DNA of 64,000 bases, taken from contig OOIN01000011.1 of assembly GCA_900323505.1 (NCBI GenBank), forward strand, positions 186,001 to 250,000, read 5' to 3'. The position numbers and the translations under genes are program-made. Below are positions 1-9,362 of the stretch, in pieces (the first letter of the stretch is position 1; every line of letters starts with the position of its first letter). The notes beneath the pieces were generated by a model. It was not told where the DNA came from and made no database searches. It saw only the letters and a list, made by a program, of their open reading frames with translations. This DNA comes from Ustilago trichophora. Lineage: Eukaryota > Basidiomycota > Ustilaginomycetes > Ustilaginales > Ustilaginaceae.

Positions 1-1059
1 GTTGGCCGAGGTGCCAGCGACGAACATGCCCTCGCGGGAGGCGGGGGAGATGGTGCCGATGTTGAGGACTAGCGCTCCAACGGCTAGCGAGAGATCGGCT
101 GCTTCGGCCGCTTCGTGAGACATGATGGGCGACGAGGAGAATGCGAGGGCAAGATTGGCCGACATGGTGGAAGAGACGTGGGAGGTGATGGTTTGGATGA
201 GAGGTGGACCTTGGGTGCCTTCACGATGGAAGGAGAGGAGGTTTGCTGCTGCGGTTTTGTAGAATTCCACATCTTTGGCTTGGACGTTTGGAAGGGAGAA
301 GGAGGAAGCGACGCCGCCCGGATTGAAAGAAGAAGATGCGGAAGAGGCGGAGAGACCCTTTTTAAAAGCCTTGACAATGTCGGCGAGTTCTTGAGCAGCC
401 TTATCCGAATCGACCCTGCCCACGATAGCAGAGATGACCGCAATGCCATCTGGAGCATTGGTCTCGCCTGTGGCGCCAAACAGGGTCCTTGCGGCCGTCT
501 TCTGGTTCAACCCGCCAATCAGCACACATGGCAACCTTTTCCCTTCCTTGTTCAGTTCAGCAACGATCCTCTGCGCACCGGCATTTCCAATCACCTTATC
601 CTCTGTTATCCCAGCCTTGCTTAGAGTTCCATAACACGGCCCGACGCCCGCATAGTCGGCATGACCCTCCTCCCTTGCCCTCTTGGCTTGGTCCAGGGTC
701 TTGACGCTGATTCCCAGCAGCCTCTTTTCGCCCAGAATCCTTCGTGCTTCCGAGACAGGGATGTCTTCTTGGCCAATATGCAACCCCACGCGCTCCGGGA
801 GGGAGAGACAGACGGAGAGATTGTCGTTGATCAACATGGGTACGTTGTACCTGTCACAGATGGCGAGGGACTTTTGTGCGATTTCGAGAAACTCGTTTGT
901 TTCGGCATCCTTCTCGCGGATCTGGACCACCGTCACGTTGCCATGCGCAAGACAGCGTTCGAGTGACTCGTAGTAGTCGACACCGGCAGGAAGCAGCTCC
1001 CGCCCCGTAACGAAGTATACCGAGTAGTCGACGGTGGACTTGTCAAAGGTAGACGACAT
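1..1059 (-). CDS. THI6: Bifunctional thiamine-phosphate synthase / hydroxyethylthiazole kinase, 5' part (truncated by window edge)
   Basis: On the minus strand an uninterrupted frame of 353 codons starts at the ATG at 1059 and runs off the window at position 1. Residues 1-225 read as a TMP synthase TIM barrel: QIREKD near residue 47, LINDN, the GLHIGQEDIP phosphate/Mg-binding strand, GISVKT, DYAGVGPCYGT and VLIGG. After a Ser-rich linker (about 230-255) the hydroxyethylthiazole kinase half begins, seen as GPPLIQTITSHVSSTMSANLAL and VGALVLNIGTI. In fungi this protein couples the pyrimidine and thiazole halves to thiamine phosphate and salvages the thiazole alcohol. Fungal homologues are about 540 residues, so roughly 190 C-terminal residues lie outside. 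The neighbours have no thiamine link. I looked upstream for a TPP riboswitch and did not see one. Confidence 0.9.
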   Translation of the reverse strand, partial: MSSTFDKSTVDYSVYFVTGRELLPAGVDYYESLERCLAHGNVTVVQIREKDAETNEFLEIAQKSLAICDRYNVPMLINDNLSVCLSLPERVGLHIGQEDIPVSEARRILGEKRLLGISVKTLDQAKRAREEGHADYAGVGPCYGTLSKAGITEDKVIGNAGAQRIVAELNKEGKRLPCVLIGGLNQKTAARTLFGATGETNAPDGIAVISAIVGRVDSDKAAQELADIVKAFKKGLSASSASSSFNPGGVASSFSLPNVQAKDVEFYKTAAANLLSFHREGTQGPPLIQTITSHVSSTMSANLALAFSSSPIMSHEAAEAADLSLAVGALVLNIGTISPASREGMFVAGTSAN

Positions 1060-2933
1060 CTTTCCTATTTTGCACCTTGGAAGCCTCGTCTCGGTGATTC
1101 GAAGAATAGAGATGGAGGTCAAGTGCGCGGGTTGGGCGCTAGCCATGTGGCAAGATGTGAGAAGACCTGTCCGCCATACAATTACACTTTCGGACGGTCA
1201 ACTTGGACAAGCAAGGCTTACGCAAAAGATCGGCAATGCAGTGATTGATTTCTGCTCGAGTCAGGTCCGGCGTCCGTGCGAAGTCCTTACAAAAAAAAAA
1301 TAAAAATCGAAGATGTTTGATCGGTGTATTCCACACTCTTTAAATAGTATTTTTGTTAGACCGTGAGGAAGGTTGCGAATTTTTGGATGCAAGTGGAAAA
1401 AGGAAGTGTCAGAAAGCAGCAGCACGTCAAGGATTGCGCAGAGCAGAGTTCGGCTTTTTGCTGCAAACACATCCTGAGAGCCATATCACTCGACTTGGAC
1501 ATCGCAGCTTCGACGACTTCTACACATCAAATCAAACTTGCGCTCTACTCGAATCGAGTATTGACATGTCGCCTGCTCTCAACAGTACCATTGCATCTTC
1601 GACTGCCCTTCCACTTCTGTGCAATCCGGTGCGTTCAGGTGGCCAGGTTAGCGCGTACCCGGCGTAGGATGCAATACCTCACCGGCACCGCCTCCTCTCC
1701 GTTCCTCTCCTCTCCCCTTGGATCTGAAGTGCAGCTGACGACCTTTCGAGTCAATCTCATCCGTTCAAACACATTCTACTGCATCTTCCTCACTCCTTAT
1801 GCTGGTCACACCACTTTGCCCAATGACGAATCACGCAAAGTTTCAACCCGACCAGATCTGTGGATCCATCTCGTCCTCGGATCCACAACCATGAGCCTCG
1901 TCACCAAATCATGCCACGGTTGAGGTGGTTTCGCTTTGAGCTGTTTGAGGTTTAGAGTCCCGTTCCCGCAGCTTGCAGATCGTACTTTGGCTCGCATGAC
2001 GCATACCATTGCCCCAAGCAGCATGTTGGGTAGCTGCCAAAATTGGCACCCTTTACCACCCGGCGGTCATCACCCTTCCAGTCACGCTTTCGCAACTGCT
2101 CAGGCGGAGCTCGTTCAACTACCTTCTCCCTCTCCCCCTCGTTAGTCACCCTCCGAGAGGTAGGACGAGCGAACCTTGGACTTGCCTTAAGCAAACCGTT
2201 TCCACTCGCCACATCTTTCTCTTCCACCACCATCTCTGTTTCCGTTTCATTTTTTTTTCTTCACCGTTTCGTTTCTTTGCCTTACCCCCCTTTCTTCACC
2301 TACTACTGGCTGGTTCTGCTCTTCTCTGCTACTATCGATCGTGATTCATTTCTCTTCGAGTCATCTGGCGATACTTCGACACAGCTCATCGAGTTCGTAT
2401 TGCAAAGAAGGGAAGAGTAAGACTCCACGTTCGACAATTCGCAATCACCACCACCATCTTACCTGAACTCTGATTCGCTAGCCGAATCGTGATTCTTCAC
2501 AACCGTCCGCAAGCTCGACGCTTGAAAATCTAGAACAGCACCACAGAGCCAGTAAAGCAGGTCTTTTTTTTTTTTCCTCTCTACTCGACATTCAACTTTG
2601 ACTTGTGATTGAACTGGATTCTTTCACACCCATCGACTTCCAACCCCTTTCTCGACAACATCCACCGATCTCTGGTAGATCAAAACCCCCCACACACCTA
2701 ACCACCATCCTCCTCTCAGCAAACCCTTCGACAACCCACGTTACCGATTTTCGACCAGCAAGATAAAGCTTGAGTAAAAAAAACAACGGCAATTTTTCGG
2801 CGCGGCGAATTTCTTTCATTTCTCTTCCCCCGCAAAATTAAAATTTCTTGCGCGTCATTTCCGCACTGTCCGACAGCTGCTTGCCGACACGTTGCGTTCC
2901 AACCCTTGTCTCACCTCTCTTTCTGAATAAACT
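1060..2933. other. Intergenic region: THI6 promoter and 5' leader of the membrane-protein gene
   Basis: This 1.9 kb holds the divergent 5' flanks of THI6 (-) and the seven-helix protein gene (+). Small open frames occur in all frames, but none has convincing composition or a recognisable domain. From about 2100 the plus strand turns pyrimidine-rich (T runs at 2252-2260 and 2563-2573), typical of a fungal promoter and leader. No RNA gene was recognised. Confidence 0.5.
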
Positions 2934-3196
2934 GTAAGTAATCCTGGTGGGTCCTTTCCGGTAGTTCGGGTCCTTTGATCGTCCAAAGATCGTCATCCGA
3001 TCCTCGAAGATGGTCTTTTGTCCCTCTGAGCTGGTCTTGGCTGGGGTTGTGGATGACTGAGATTTGGTCCTTTTCGATGGCTGAATCTTGAGATGGTGAA
3101 GCTGACACTCTTCGTTTTTTTTTTTTATAAACCCTCTTTATTCTCTTGTCTTGCCCTCTTCCTGACTTCGACTCGATTGTCGTCAAAAATAGGCAG
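2934..3196 (+). other. Predicted 5'UTR intron of the seven-helix protein gene
   Basis: A GTAAGT donor at 2934 and an AATAGGCAG acceptor ending at 3196 bracket 263 nt. A CTGAC branch-site candidate lies near 3163, about 30 nt before the acceptor. The spliced leader then reads AAG directly before the ATG at 3200. This favours 3200 as the start over anything upstream, since the in-frame sequence before 3200 would be intronic. Predicted from splice signals only. Confidence 0.6.
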
Positions 3197-3199
3197 AAG

Positions 3200-5143
3200 A
3201 TGAAGAACTCAGGTAGAAGATCTCGCCGCAGGGTAGCAGCAGCCGCTCTGACCGCCCTCGCTCTTGTTGGTTCCGCTAACGCTAGTCCTTCGTGGTGGAA
3301 GCGTCAAGCTGGGGACGATACCGCTCAGATCCTCAAGCTCATCAGTGCCACTGGACCCTATGCTACCATGGCGGGGACCAACGCCAATGCAATCCAGTCT
3401 GCGGTTGGAATGAGTGGTGATATTGCCGTGACGTCCGTCGCGTCTGCCGCTCTTGCTTCCGCCTCCTCTGCTGTTGCTGAAGCTACTCCTAGCGCCAACG
3501 GTACTGCTGCGGCTGCGGTCCAGACGGCATCTGCCATCATTCAAGCTGTTCAAGCAAGCCCCAGTGCAAACGCAAAGGTGGCTGGTGACGACCTTACCCA
3601 GGCCCAAGAGAGCAGTCTGGCTGCTGAGATGGGTGACGCTGCTGGAGTGCAAAGCTGGACCTATGATCCGGGTGCGTTTGGATGTGGGTTTAACAACGAT
3701 GGTGGTGATGTGGCCACTGCGACTTTGTGCAGTGTCAATGCGCCTGCTGCGACTGCCTCTGGTCGGGCTGAGCAACAGGTTGTTGCTGCTGCTGTGGGGG
3801 ATAGCGCTTTCCTGCCTGTCGCGGCTGCTCCCGTCCAACAGAAACGTGGTGCCCCTCGCCCAGCTCCCACAGCAGACCCCCTGGACCGTCGTCAGTACCC
3901 AGTCAACCAGGCCGGACCCACAGACCCAACCTCAAACCTCTTCCCCCTCTTCACATCTTACATTACACGAGACCCGCCCACTACAACCACGGTAAACTTT
4001 GGCCCCACCTCGAATCTCAACGTCTCCTCCATTCCCCGTAGAGGATCTTCCGACTCGGGCAACGGTGAAGCTCCTGGAAATATCAACAATCCCAACTCTC
4101 CCGACTTGGGATGGCTCGATGTTCAAGTTGGCGCGGTGCCGTATAAGAATGGTGATCTGATCGCCTCGATTGTCTGGGTGCTTGCCACGATCGCGTTGAT
4201 CCCGCTGTTGCTCATCAGGTTGTTGAGGAGGTCCAGTTTGATTTCGATGATTCTGATCACCGTGATCATCTATATGGTGCTCAACTTGGTGGCGTTCGGT
4301 GTTCGCGCGAGACTTTCAGCTACGACTCCGACTACGAGCTTGATCAACGTGGAAGGGATCATTTTGGCCATCTTGATTCCGTTGCTGATCGAACCGCTGT
4401 TGCATCTCCTTGGATTGTACTCGAAGCAAAGCGGTCGTACTACCGGTGTACCAACGGCAAGTCTGGTGCTTCGTATCTTGAACTTTATCGTCTTTCTCCT
4501 CTTCCTCGTTGCCGCCGCTTACTATGCTAGCTGGCTCGACAAGTGGAATAACGCGCTTCAGATCACCCAGACCGCACAGGATTTGCCTCCCATCGTACCG
4601 CCCAAAGTGACCCGGATCGGACCTGTTGTAGGTTCGGTGCTGGAGATCATCGTCATCCTTGGAGCCGCCTTACTCATCCCCGTTGCAAGAGGTGACTCGG
4701 GAAGCATCCGACCGGGTGGATTCATCTTTATCCTCCTCCTTCTCCTTTTCATCGCCACCGTCTACCGCTTGCTCCAATCTCTCCATGCCACCACCCGAAT
4801 CTCTGCCGAACTCGGAGGAGAATTGAACAGCAACGACCTACTCCCCTTCTTCCAAGGCGGCAGTCCCAACAGTACAACCGATAACCAGCGCGTTGCACAG
4901 GGTCTCAGCTTGGCACCTCAAGGAATGTACGGTCCCAACTCGGAAGGTATCGATTGGGAACAACTCCAATTGACCATGGCCAGCAGAGGTACACCTCAGA
5001 CACCGTTGATTTTCAACCTGGTCTACGTCCTGCCAATGTGGCTGATGGTGTTTTTGCTCTTCTTTGCTCACGCCCCGGCAAAGAAGGAGGATGAGGCTGC
5101 AGAGGGTGGTGGGGAAGGTAATGTGGCCATTGCCAAGGCTTAG
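3200..5143 (+). CDS. Secretory-pathway protein with large N-terminal ectodomain and seven predicted membrane helices, function unknown
   Basis: The 647-residue product begins with an Arg-rich n-region and a hydrophobic stretch ending SANA, a clear signal peptide (1 to about 27). A roughly 290-residue Ala/Ser/Thr/Pro-rich region follows, with dibasic KR at 34-35, KR at 215-216 and RR at 230-231 that resemble Kex2 sites. The C-terminal half has seven hydrophobic segments near 316-340, 348-372, 390-412, 421-445, 472-494, 505-524 and 603-625. The seven-helix layout and the last helix recall fungal RTA1/DUF7702-type proteins, but I see no diagnostic motif and assign no function. The start follows a predicted 5'UTR intron, and the frame is intronless. 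The gene converges on the MFS gene downstream. Confidence 0.8.
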   Translation: MKNSGRRSRRRVAAAALTALALVGSANASPSWWKRQAGDDTAQILKLISATGPYATMAGTNANAIQSAVGMSGDIAVTSVASAALASASSAVAEATPSANGTAAAAVQTASAIIQAVQASPSANAKVAGDDLTQAQESSLAAEMGDAAGVQSWTYDPGAFGCGFNNDGGDVATATLCSVNAPAATASGRAEQQVVAAAVGDSAFLPVAAAPVQQKRGAPRPAPTADPLDRRQYPVNQAGPTDPTSNLFPLFTSYITRDPPTTTTVNFGPTSNLNVSSIPRRGSSDSGNGEAPGNINNPNSPDLGWLDVQVGAVPYKNGDLIASIVWVLATIALIPLLLIRLLRRSSLISMILITVIIYMVLNLVAFGVRARLSATTPTTSLINVEGIILAILIPLLIEPLLHLLGLYSKQSGRTTGVPTASLVLRILNFIVFLLFLVAAAYYASWLDKWNNALQITQTAQDLPPIVPPKVTRIGPVVGSVLEIIVILGAALLIPVARGDSGSIRPGGFIFILLLLLFIATVYRLLQSLHATTRISAELGGELNSNDLLPFFQGGSPNSTTDNQRVAQGLSLAPQGMYGPNSEGIDWEQLQLTMASRGTPQTPLIFNLVYVLPMWLMVFLLFFAHAPAKKEDEAAEGGGEGNVAIAKA

Positions 5144-5451
5144 TAGAGCTTGGATTGATTCTTTTCTTTCCCTTTTTTGTATTTAGTTTTCACTCCCTGA
5201 CCTCCCTCTCCCGAACTCACGATAATATAGTAATAGTATATCAAACAACTTTTCCTCTCCTCTCGTGACTGTATGAAGCAAGCACGAGGAACGAAAGACA
5301 GCATAATCTCTGAAGGCTAGCCATACAACGAATAATGTGATGCTTTGTCTCTGATTTTGAGTTGCGGTTCTAAAAATACACATGTGATATGAATGCAACA
5401 ACGATGCTAAGTATCTATAAAAGGTCTATCGGCCCAACGATGAAAGACGTT
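5144..5451. other. Convergent 3' intergenic region
   Basis: 308 nt between the stop of the seven-helix protein gene and the stop of the MFS gene. T-rich near 5160-5190 and AT-richer around 5220-5245, consistent with two 3'UTRs and polyadenylation regions. Nothing else seen. Confidence 0.5.
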
Positions 5452-7071
5452 TTACGAGAGCGTGAACTGACTCTTGGCCCTAATCCTCTTTCCATACTTG
5501 TAGAAGACAAAGGGGACCGGGATCATGAGCACGTTCAACGCGGCCAAGAAGGCACTTGCGCCTTGGGGGGTCATGCCGGTGTACATCTGTTTGGCAAATA
5601 GCGGGAAGCTCGCTGCCCAGCTGCTCCTACAGAACGAGTTGGCGGCCATTGCGCTGGCTGCTACGGGTCGATATGCGTGTGTGGTGTACGTAAACACGGC
5701 GGTGAAGATGTAGCTTATACCATAGCCAAAAATGACTGTTCCCAAAATAGGTACGATCCAATGGATAGAGCGGTAAGTTGTAAAAGCGAACCAGAACATG
5801 CCCACGGGCAGACAGACAGCTCCGACCATAGCTACAGGTAGACGGAACTCAGGTTCGGCCACACCGTTGCCCTTGGTGACGACGAGACGAGTGTAGTGTC
5901 GAGCCCAGAAAGGCATGGTACAAACGGCGATGATCATGCCGATGCCAATGCCAAGAAATGAAAGACCCACTTCCTGCAGATTGAATCCGTGCTCTTCGAA
6001 GACGATTGGGAAGGCGACGAAGAAGAGGTAGAGGATTCCGAGCAGCAGTGCAGACCAGAGGCAAAGCAGCAAAAGCATAGCTTCTCGGACAAGCAGCTGG
6101 AATGGTCTGGTGGAGGAAGTGAGGATGGTTCTGGCGAGCGATTTTTCTGCTACCACCCTTTCGTGTTCTGCATAGAGCTGCTGGTTGCCGGTTTCGGAGC
6201 GCATGCGTTTTGCCTTGTTGGCGAGGAGAACGGGAGCGTAGGACTCGGGGCCAAAAAAGATGAGAATGACGAGCATGACTGCGGACCAAATGTTGATGGT
6301 CCAAAAAGTCCATCTCCAGTTGGTGTTTTGATTGATGAATCCGCTAATGAGGGGACCGAAGACGGGACCTGTGAAGGGTCCGTTGGTGTAGATGGCCATG
6401 GGGACGAAGATGTCGCTTGCGGAAAAGACGTCTGCTACGGTTCCGCCTGCAACGCTGAGGAAGGCGGATCCGCAGAAGCCGGTGAGGAATCGGAAGATGA
6501 GGAATACCGCCAGATTGTTGGCGAACGACACTGGCAATCCCAGCAGGGTGAAGGCTGTATAGGATACAAGATATACAGGTCTTCTGCCGTAGAACTCGGA
6601 AAGCGGACCAAGCAACATGGGACCGATTCCAAGCCCAATGACAAAGAGCGACAAACCGAGAATGGCGACCTCTTTGGAAACGCCAAACTCGTCCTGAATA
6701 CCCTGATAGGCGTTGCTGATGATAGACGAGGTGTTGGTAACGCAGAACGCGCACGAAGAGACGACGACGAGGAGCATGATCTTTCTCCGCTGAGACCAAT
6801 TGAAGGGGTTTTCGGGGTCATTTTGGGCCCATGTTACCAGGTTGGGATCGCGCTCCTTGGTGTTTGAAGTATCGTTGCCCGGTGCTGCCGTTGGTGTGGG
6901 CGAGCAAGTCTCTTTGTTATCTGCGGAAGCTTGGCCGGACTCGAGCTGTGATGCGGTGGGCGATTTTTTGGGGGTAGCATGCTGAGATGTGGAAGGTGCG
7001 CGTGAGCTAGTGCTGGCACGAGCCGTGTCCGACATGCTGGTGCGTTGGGATGGCAATGCTGAAGTGTCCAT
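5452..7071 (-). CDS. MFS drug:H+ antiporter, DHA1 family (polyamine/multidrug exporter type)
   Basis: 539 residues from an ATG at 7071. A hydrophilic Ser/Thr-rich N-terminus of about 85 residues is followed by 12 hydrophobic segments split by a cytoplasmic loop near 280-330. The NPFNWSQRRK stretch before helix 1 is typical of fungal DHA1 exporters. The MFS signature GPLSEFYGRRPVY lies after helix 2, and GPFTGPVFGPLISGF is the DHA1 antiporter motif C in helix 5. WRWTFWTINI and the late CRSSWAASFPLF segment also match TPO/FLU1-like transporters. It should sit in the plasma membrane and export small molecules using the proton gradient; the substrate cannot be told. No biosynthetic genes are adjacent, so it is not obviously part of a metabolite cluster. 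Confidence 0.9.
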   Translation of the reverse strand: MDTSALPSQRTSMSDTARASTSSRAPSTSQHATPKKSPTASQLESGQASADNKETCSPTPTAAPGNDTSNTKERDPNLVTWAQNDPENPFNWSQRRKIMLLVVVSSCAFCVTNTSSIISNAYQGIQDEFGVSKEVAILGLSLFVIGLGIGPMLLGPLSEFYGRRPVYLVSYTAFTLLGLPVSFANNLAVFLIFRFLTGFCGSAFLSVAGGTVADVFSASDIFVPMAIYTNGPFTGPVFGPLISGFINQNTNWRWTFWTINIWSAVMLVILIFFGPESYAPVLLANKAKRMRSETGNQQLYAEHERVVAEKSLARTILTSSTRPFQLLVREAMLLLLCLWSALLLGILYLFFVAFPIVFEEHGFNLQEVGLSFLGIGIGMIIAVCTMPFWARHYTRLVVTKGNGVAEPEFRLPVAMVGAVCLPVGMFWFAFTTYRSIHWIVPILGTVIFGYGISYIFTAVFTYTTHAYRPVAASAMAANSFCRSSWAASFPLFAKQMYTGMTPQGASAFLAALNVLMIPVPFVFYKYGKRIRAKSQFTLS

Positions 7072-8220
7072 CGTTTAGCGACTCTATGATGGTGAGAAGG
7101 GAGGAAGAAGGAGTGTACAGTAGACCAGGTGGAAAAGATACGGTACAACAGAGATGTTCGGCAAGAAAAAGTGGCCAACTGATGAATTGCCGGGGTAAAT
7201 TTGGTGGATGACGGCAGCGCGATGAGCGGCGTTAAAGAAAAATCAAAATTGACAAAATGGCAATGCAATTTCTCCAAACACCGATTTCCGGCGGCGCAAA
7301 AGGCAAATACCGAACAAGGTGGCCGAGCAACAGGCTGATGGTGTCGCGATGGTATAGGCGAACGCGCGATAGCCTTCGGAGATACAAAGAGATTAGGGAG
7401 TGATGTTAAGGCCAACGAGTGAGGTGGGTAGTCGAGGTTGTCGATTTCGGATCAAGAGAAAGGGGAGGTTTCTTCTTATACTATTGACTTGATGTTTGGG
7501 AGCTGAGCGAGGGAAGAAGAAGAAGAAGAAGTAGAAAGAGTTTATGACAGGCTGGGCGGGAGTTCGGGTAGCGCAGTGAGTGGTGAGTTGGACTGTGTGT
7601 TGGTCAAACACTCTTGCTTCATCTTTTTGGTTAAGCCGGTCCAACGCCATTCGCCTACGGCCTTGCTCAGTGGAAACCGCCTCATCACATCTCCAGACCG
7701 TCACAAACCCAGCATTATGAGAACGACTGGTCCAGAGAGAATGCCACACTCAGTTCTGACCTTGTCAAAGAGACGCCAATCGCAGCTAGTACATATGGGA
7801 AGGGGTTTGAGCACACACACCTTTGCAAAGGTGGTCGGCACTCACGGATGAGAATTCGGACAGAACGGCTGCCAAGGCCGGACGCTCTCGGAGGTGGCCG
7901 AAGTAGCAAAACAAGAAAGTCGTTGTGCCATGTGCCTGAGACGACAATAATGATGTTGCGAAGCGTCATGTCCAACCATCTGTGATTCTTCTGTAGTTGA
8001 TGATGGCAGCCTCGAGAAATTTCGTCTGTCAAAAACAAAAGCCGAGCTTCCGAAGAAGCGTTCATCTCCCGATCTTTATCAAGATGGCGAATGGGGAATG
8101 CAGACATGATCGGGTCGACGCGTTTTGTGACACTTTCCAAGAGGTGTCGGATTGAGCACAGACAACCAAATCCAAGAAAAAGTATGTGATCTCTGAGAGG
8201 GAGGGAACATCATGATGCTC

Positions 8221-8258
8221 ACAATCACAATCACAATCACAATCACAATCACAATCAC
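8221..8258. repeat. Hexanucleotide microsatellite (ACAATC)n
   Basis: About six tandem perfect copies of ACAATC, directly downstream of ATGATGCTC. The peptide it would encode (alternating Thr-Ile) has no support as a gene. Confidence 0.9.
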
Positions 8259-8463
8259 ACTTTGGCTTGCAGACAATCACCCACACACATACACATACGC
8301 ACACGCACACAAACTCTTTTGTCAACGAGGCAACCACGGCATCTCGTTGCCTGCCTGCCAACTCGCCCATCATTGGCGATTTCCCGTTCGTATAGCAACG
8401 CGCCAAAGCCATACTGTACTTGTGATCCACATCACACGATTCGGCTTCAACCGCTCTCTTTGT

Positions 8464-8503
8464 CACACACACATACACACACACATACACACACACACAC
8501 ACA

Positions 8504-8590
<87 letters not shown>
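8464..8590. repeat. (CA)n then (CT)n dinucleotide tract upstream of FAR11
   Basis: A CA-rich tract (8464-8506, with TA interruptions) passes directly into about 84 nt of almost pure CT (8507-8590). Long CT tracts just upstream of fungal genes often mark the core promoter or leader. Here it sits about 120 nt before the coding-like leader of FAR11. Confidence 0.9.
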
Positions 8591-8591
<1 letters not shown>

Positions 8592-8708
8592 TCGTTCAAA
8601 GAGGTGGGCGACTTGTTCCACCAGCTTGGTGCTCTTTCCCTTCACCTCTCACACCACCACACACACTCTGGTGCGCACGCCTTCGACGTAGCGCCAGAGC
8701 ACTCCTAG

Positions 8709-9362
8709 TGCATCATTCATCCTCCATCCAACCCGCTCAACATCGCCACCCGCCGTCGCAGGACTCAAAGCGCCAACCTGCAAGACGCGCTCAACTGTCG
8801 CATCAACCTTTCCTCTTTCACTGCCAACAACAACATCACCGCAACCCAAGACGCTTCTTCCAGTGCCTATACCGCCTCTGCATTCACCACCAACGCCGCC
8901 AGCAGCAGCAGCAGCAGCAGCTACCCACCGCCTCTCTCTTCTTCCGCAACAGCAACAATCGGCTCAATCGCAGAAAACAGCTCTCTTGTCGACCACATTG
9001 TCAGCACTGGCCAGAACCCGGCTCTTCGCAAAGTTCTCTTTCAGCTAGGATCTGGTCAGAATCCAGATCTAGCGGCGGCGGCTAGCTCCCTCGCTTCCTC
9101 ACCACCTGCTGGCTCCGCTGCGTCTTCCACCGACCCATCCTCTGCTGCTGCCACTGCTTCAGAGAGTGCACCATCTTCTGACGCACAAAGCGGTGTCGTT
9201 GCTGCTGTAGAGTCGAAACTCACCCACAATACCAGCGAGCCCATCCCTCAACCGCCATCTCAGCGTCAACCGTGGCAACCCCGTGCACAGCCTTTTGCCG
9301 GTGGCACCTCGTTCCGTCAACACCTCGAGCGCAGTCACGTCCAGCTCCAACAGCCCTCAGCC
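8709..9362 (+). other. Coding-like leader in frame with FAR11, without an ATG
   Basis: The FAR11 reading frame stays open from just after a TAG at 8706-8708 to the annotated ATG at 9363, 218 codons without a stop. Third positions are strongly C-biased, as in the body of the gene, and the peptide is Ser/Ala/Thr-rich with a Ser run near 8901-8918. There is no in-frame ATG. One acceptor candidate (CTCAAC branch near 8737, then GTCGCAG ending at 8761) would start an internal exon at 8762. I could not find a matching first exon, so the true start of FAR11 is unresolved. Confidence 0.5.

Larger units (their letters stand above)
7072..8708. other. Divergent intergenic region between MFS exporter and FAR11
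   Basis: 1.6 kb with no convincing gene. The MFS side (7072-7500) is its promoter and leader, with a TACAGTA motif at 7116-7122. The FAR11 side carries a block of simple repeats (8221-8590). Small frames here are driven by the repeats and are rejected. Confidence 0.5.

Noticed and set aside
1060..1340. TPP riboswitch upstream of THI6
   Set aside because: The CUGAGA and GAU-rich core elements were searched for by eye and not found; fungal TPP switches usually sit in THI4/NMT1 genes.
1363..1923. 186-codon frame upstream of the seven-helix gene
   Set aside because: No coding bias, begins at a non-ATG codon, no domain; lies in a promoter region.
8062..8708. Frames across the CA/CT and ACAATC repeats
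   Set aside because: Dipeptide products of microsatellites with no ATG-supported gene.
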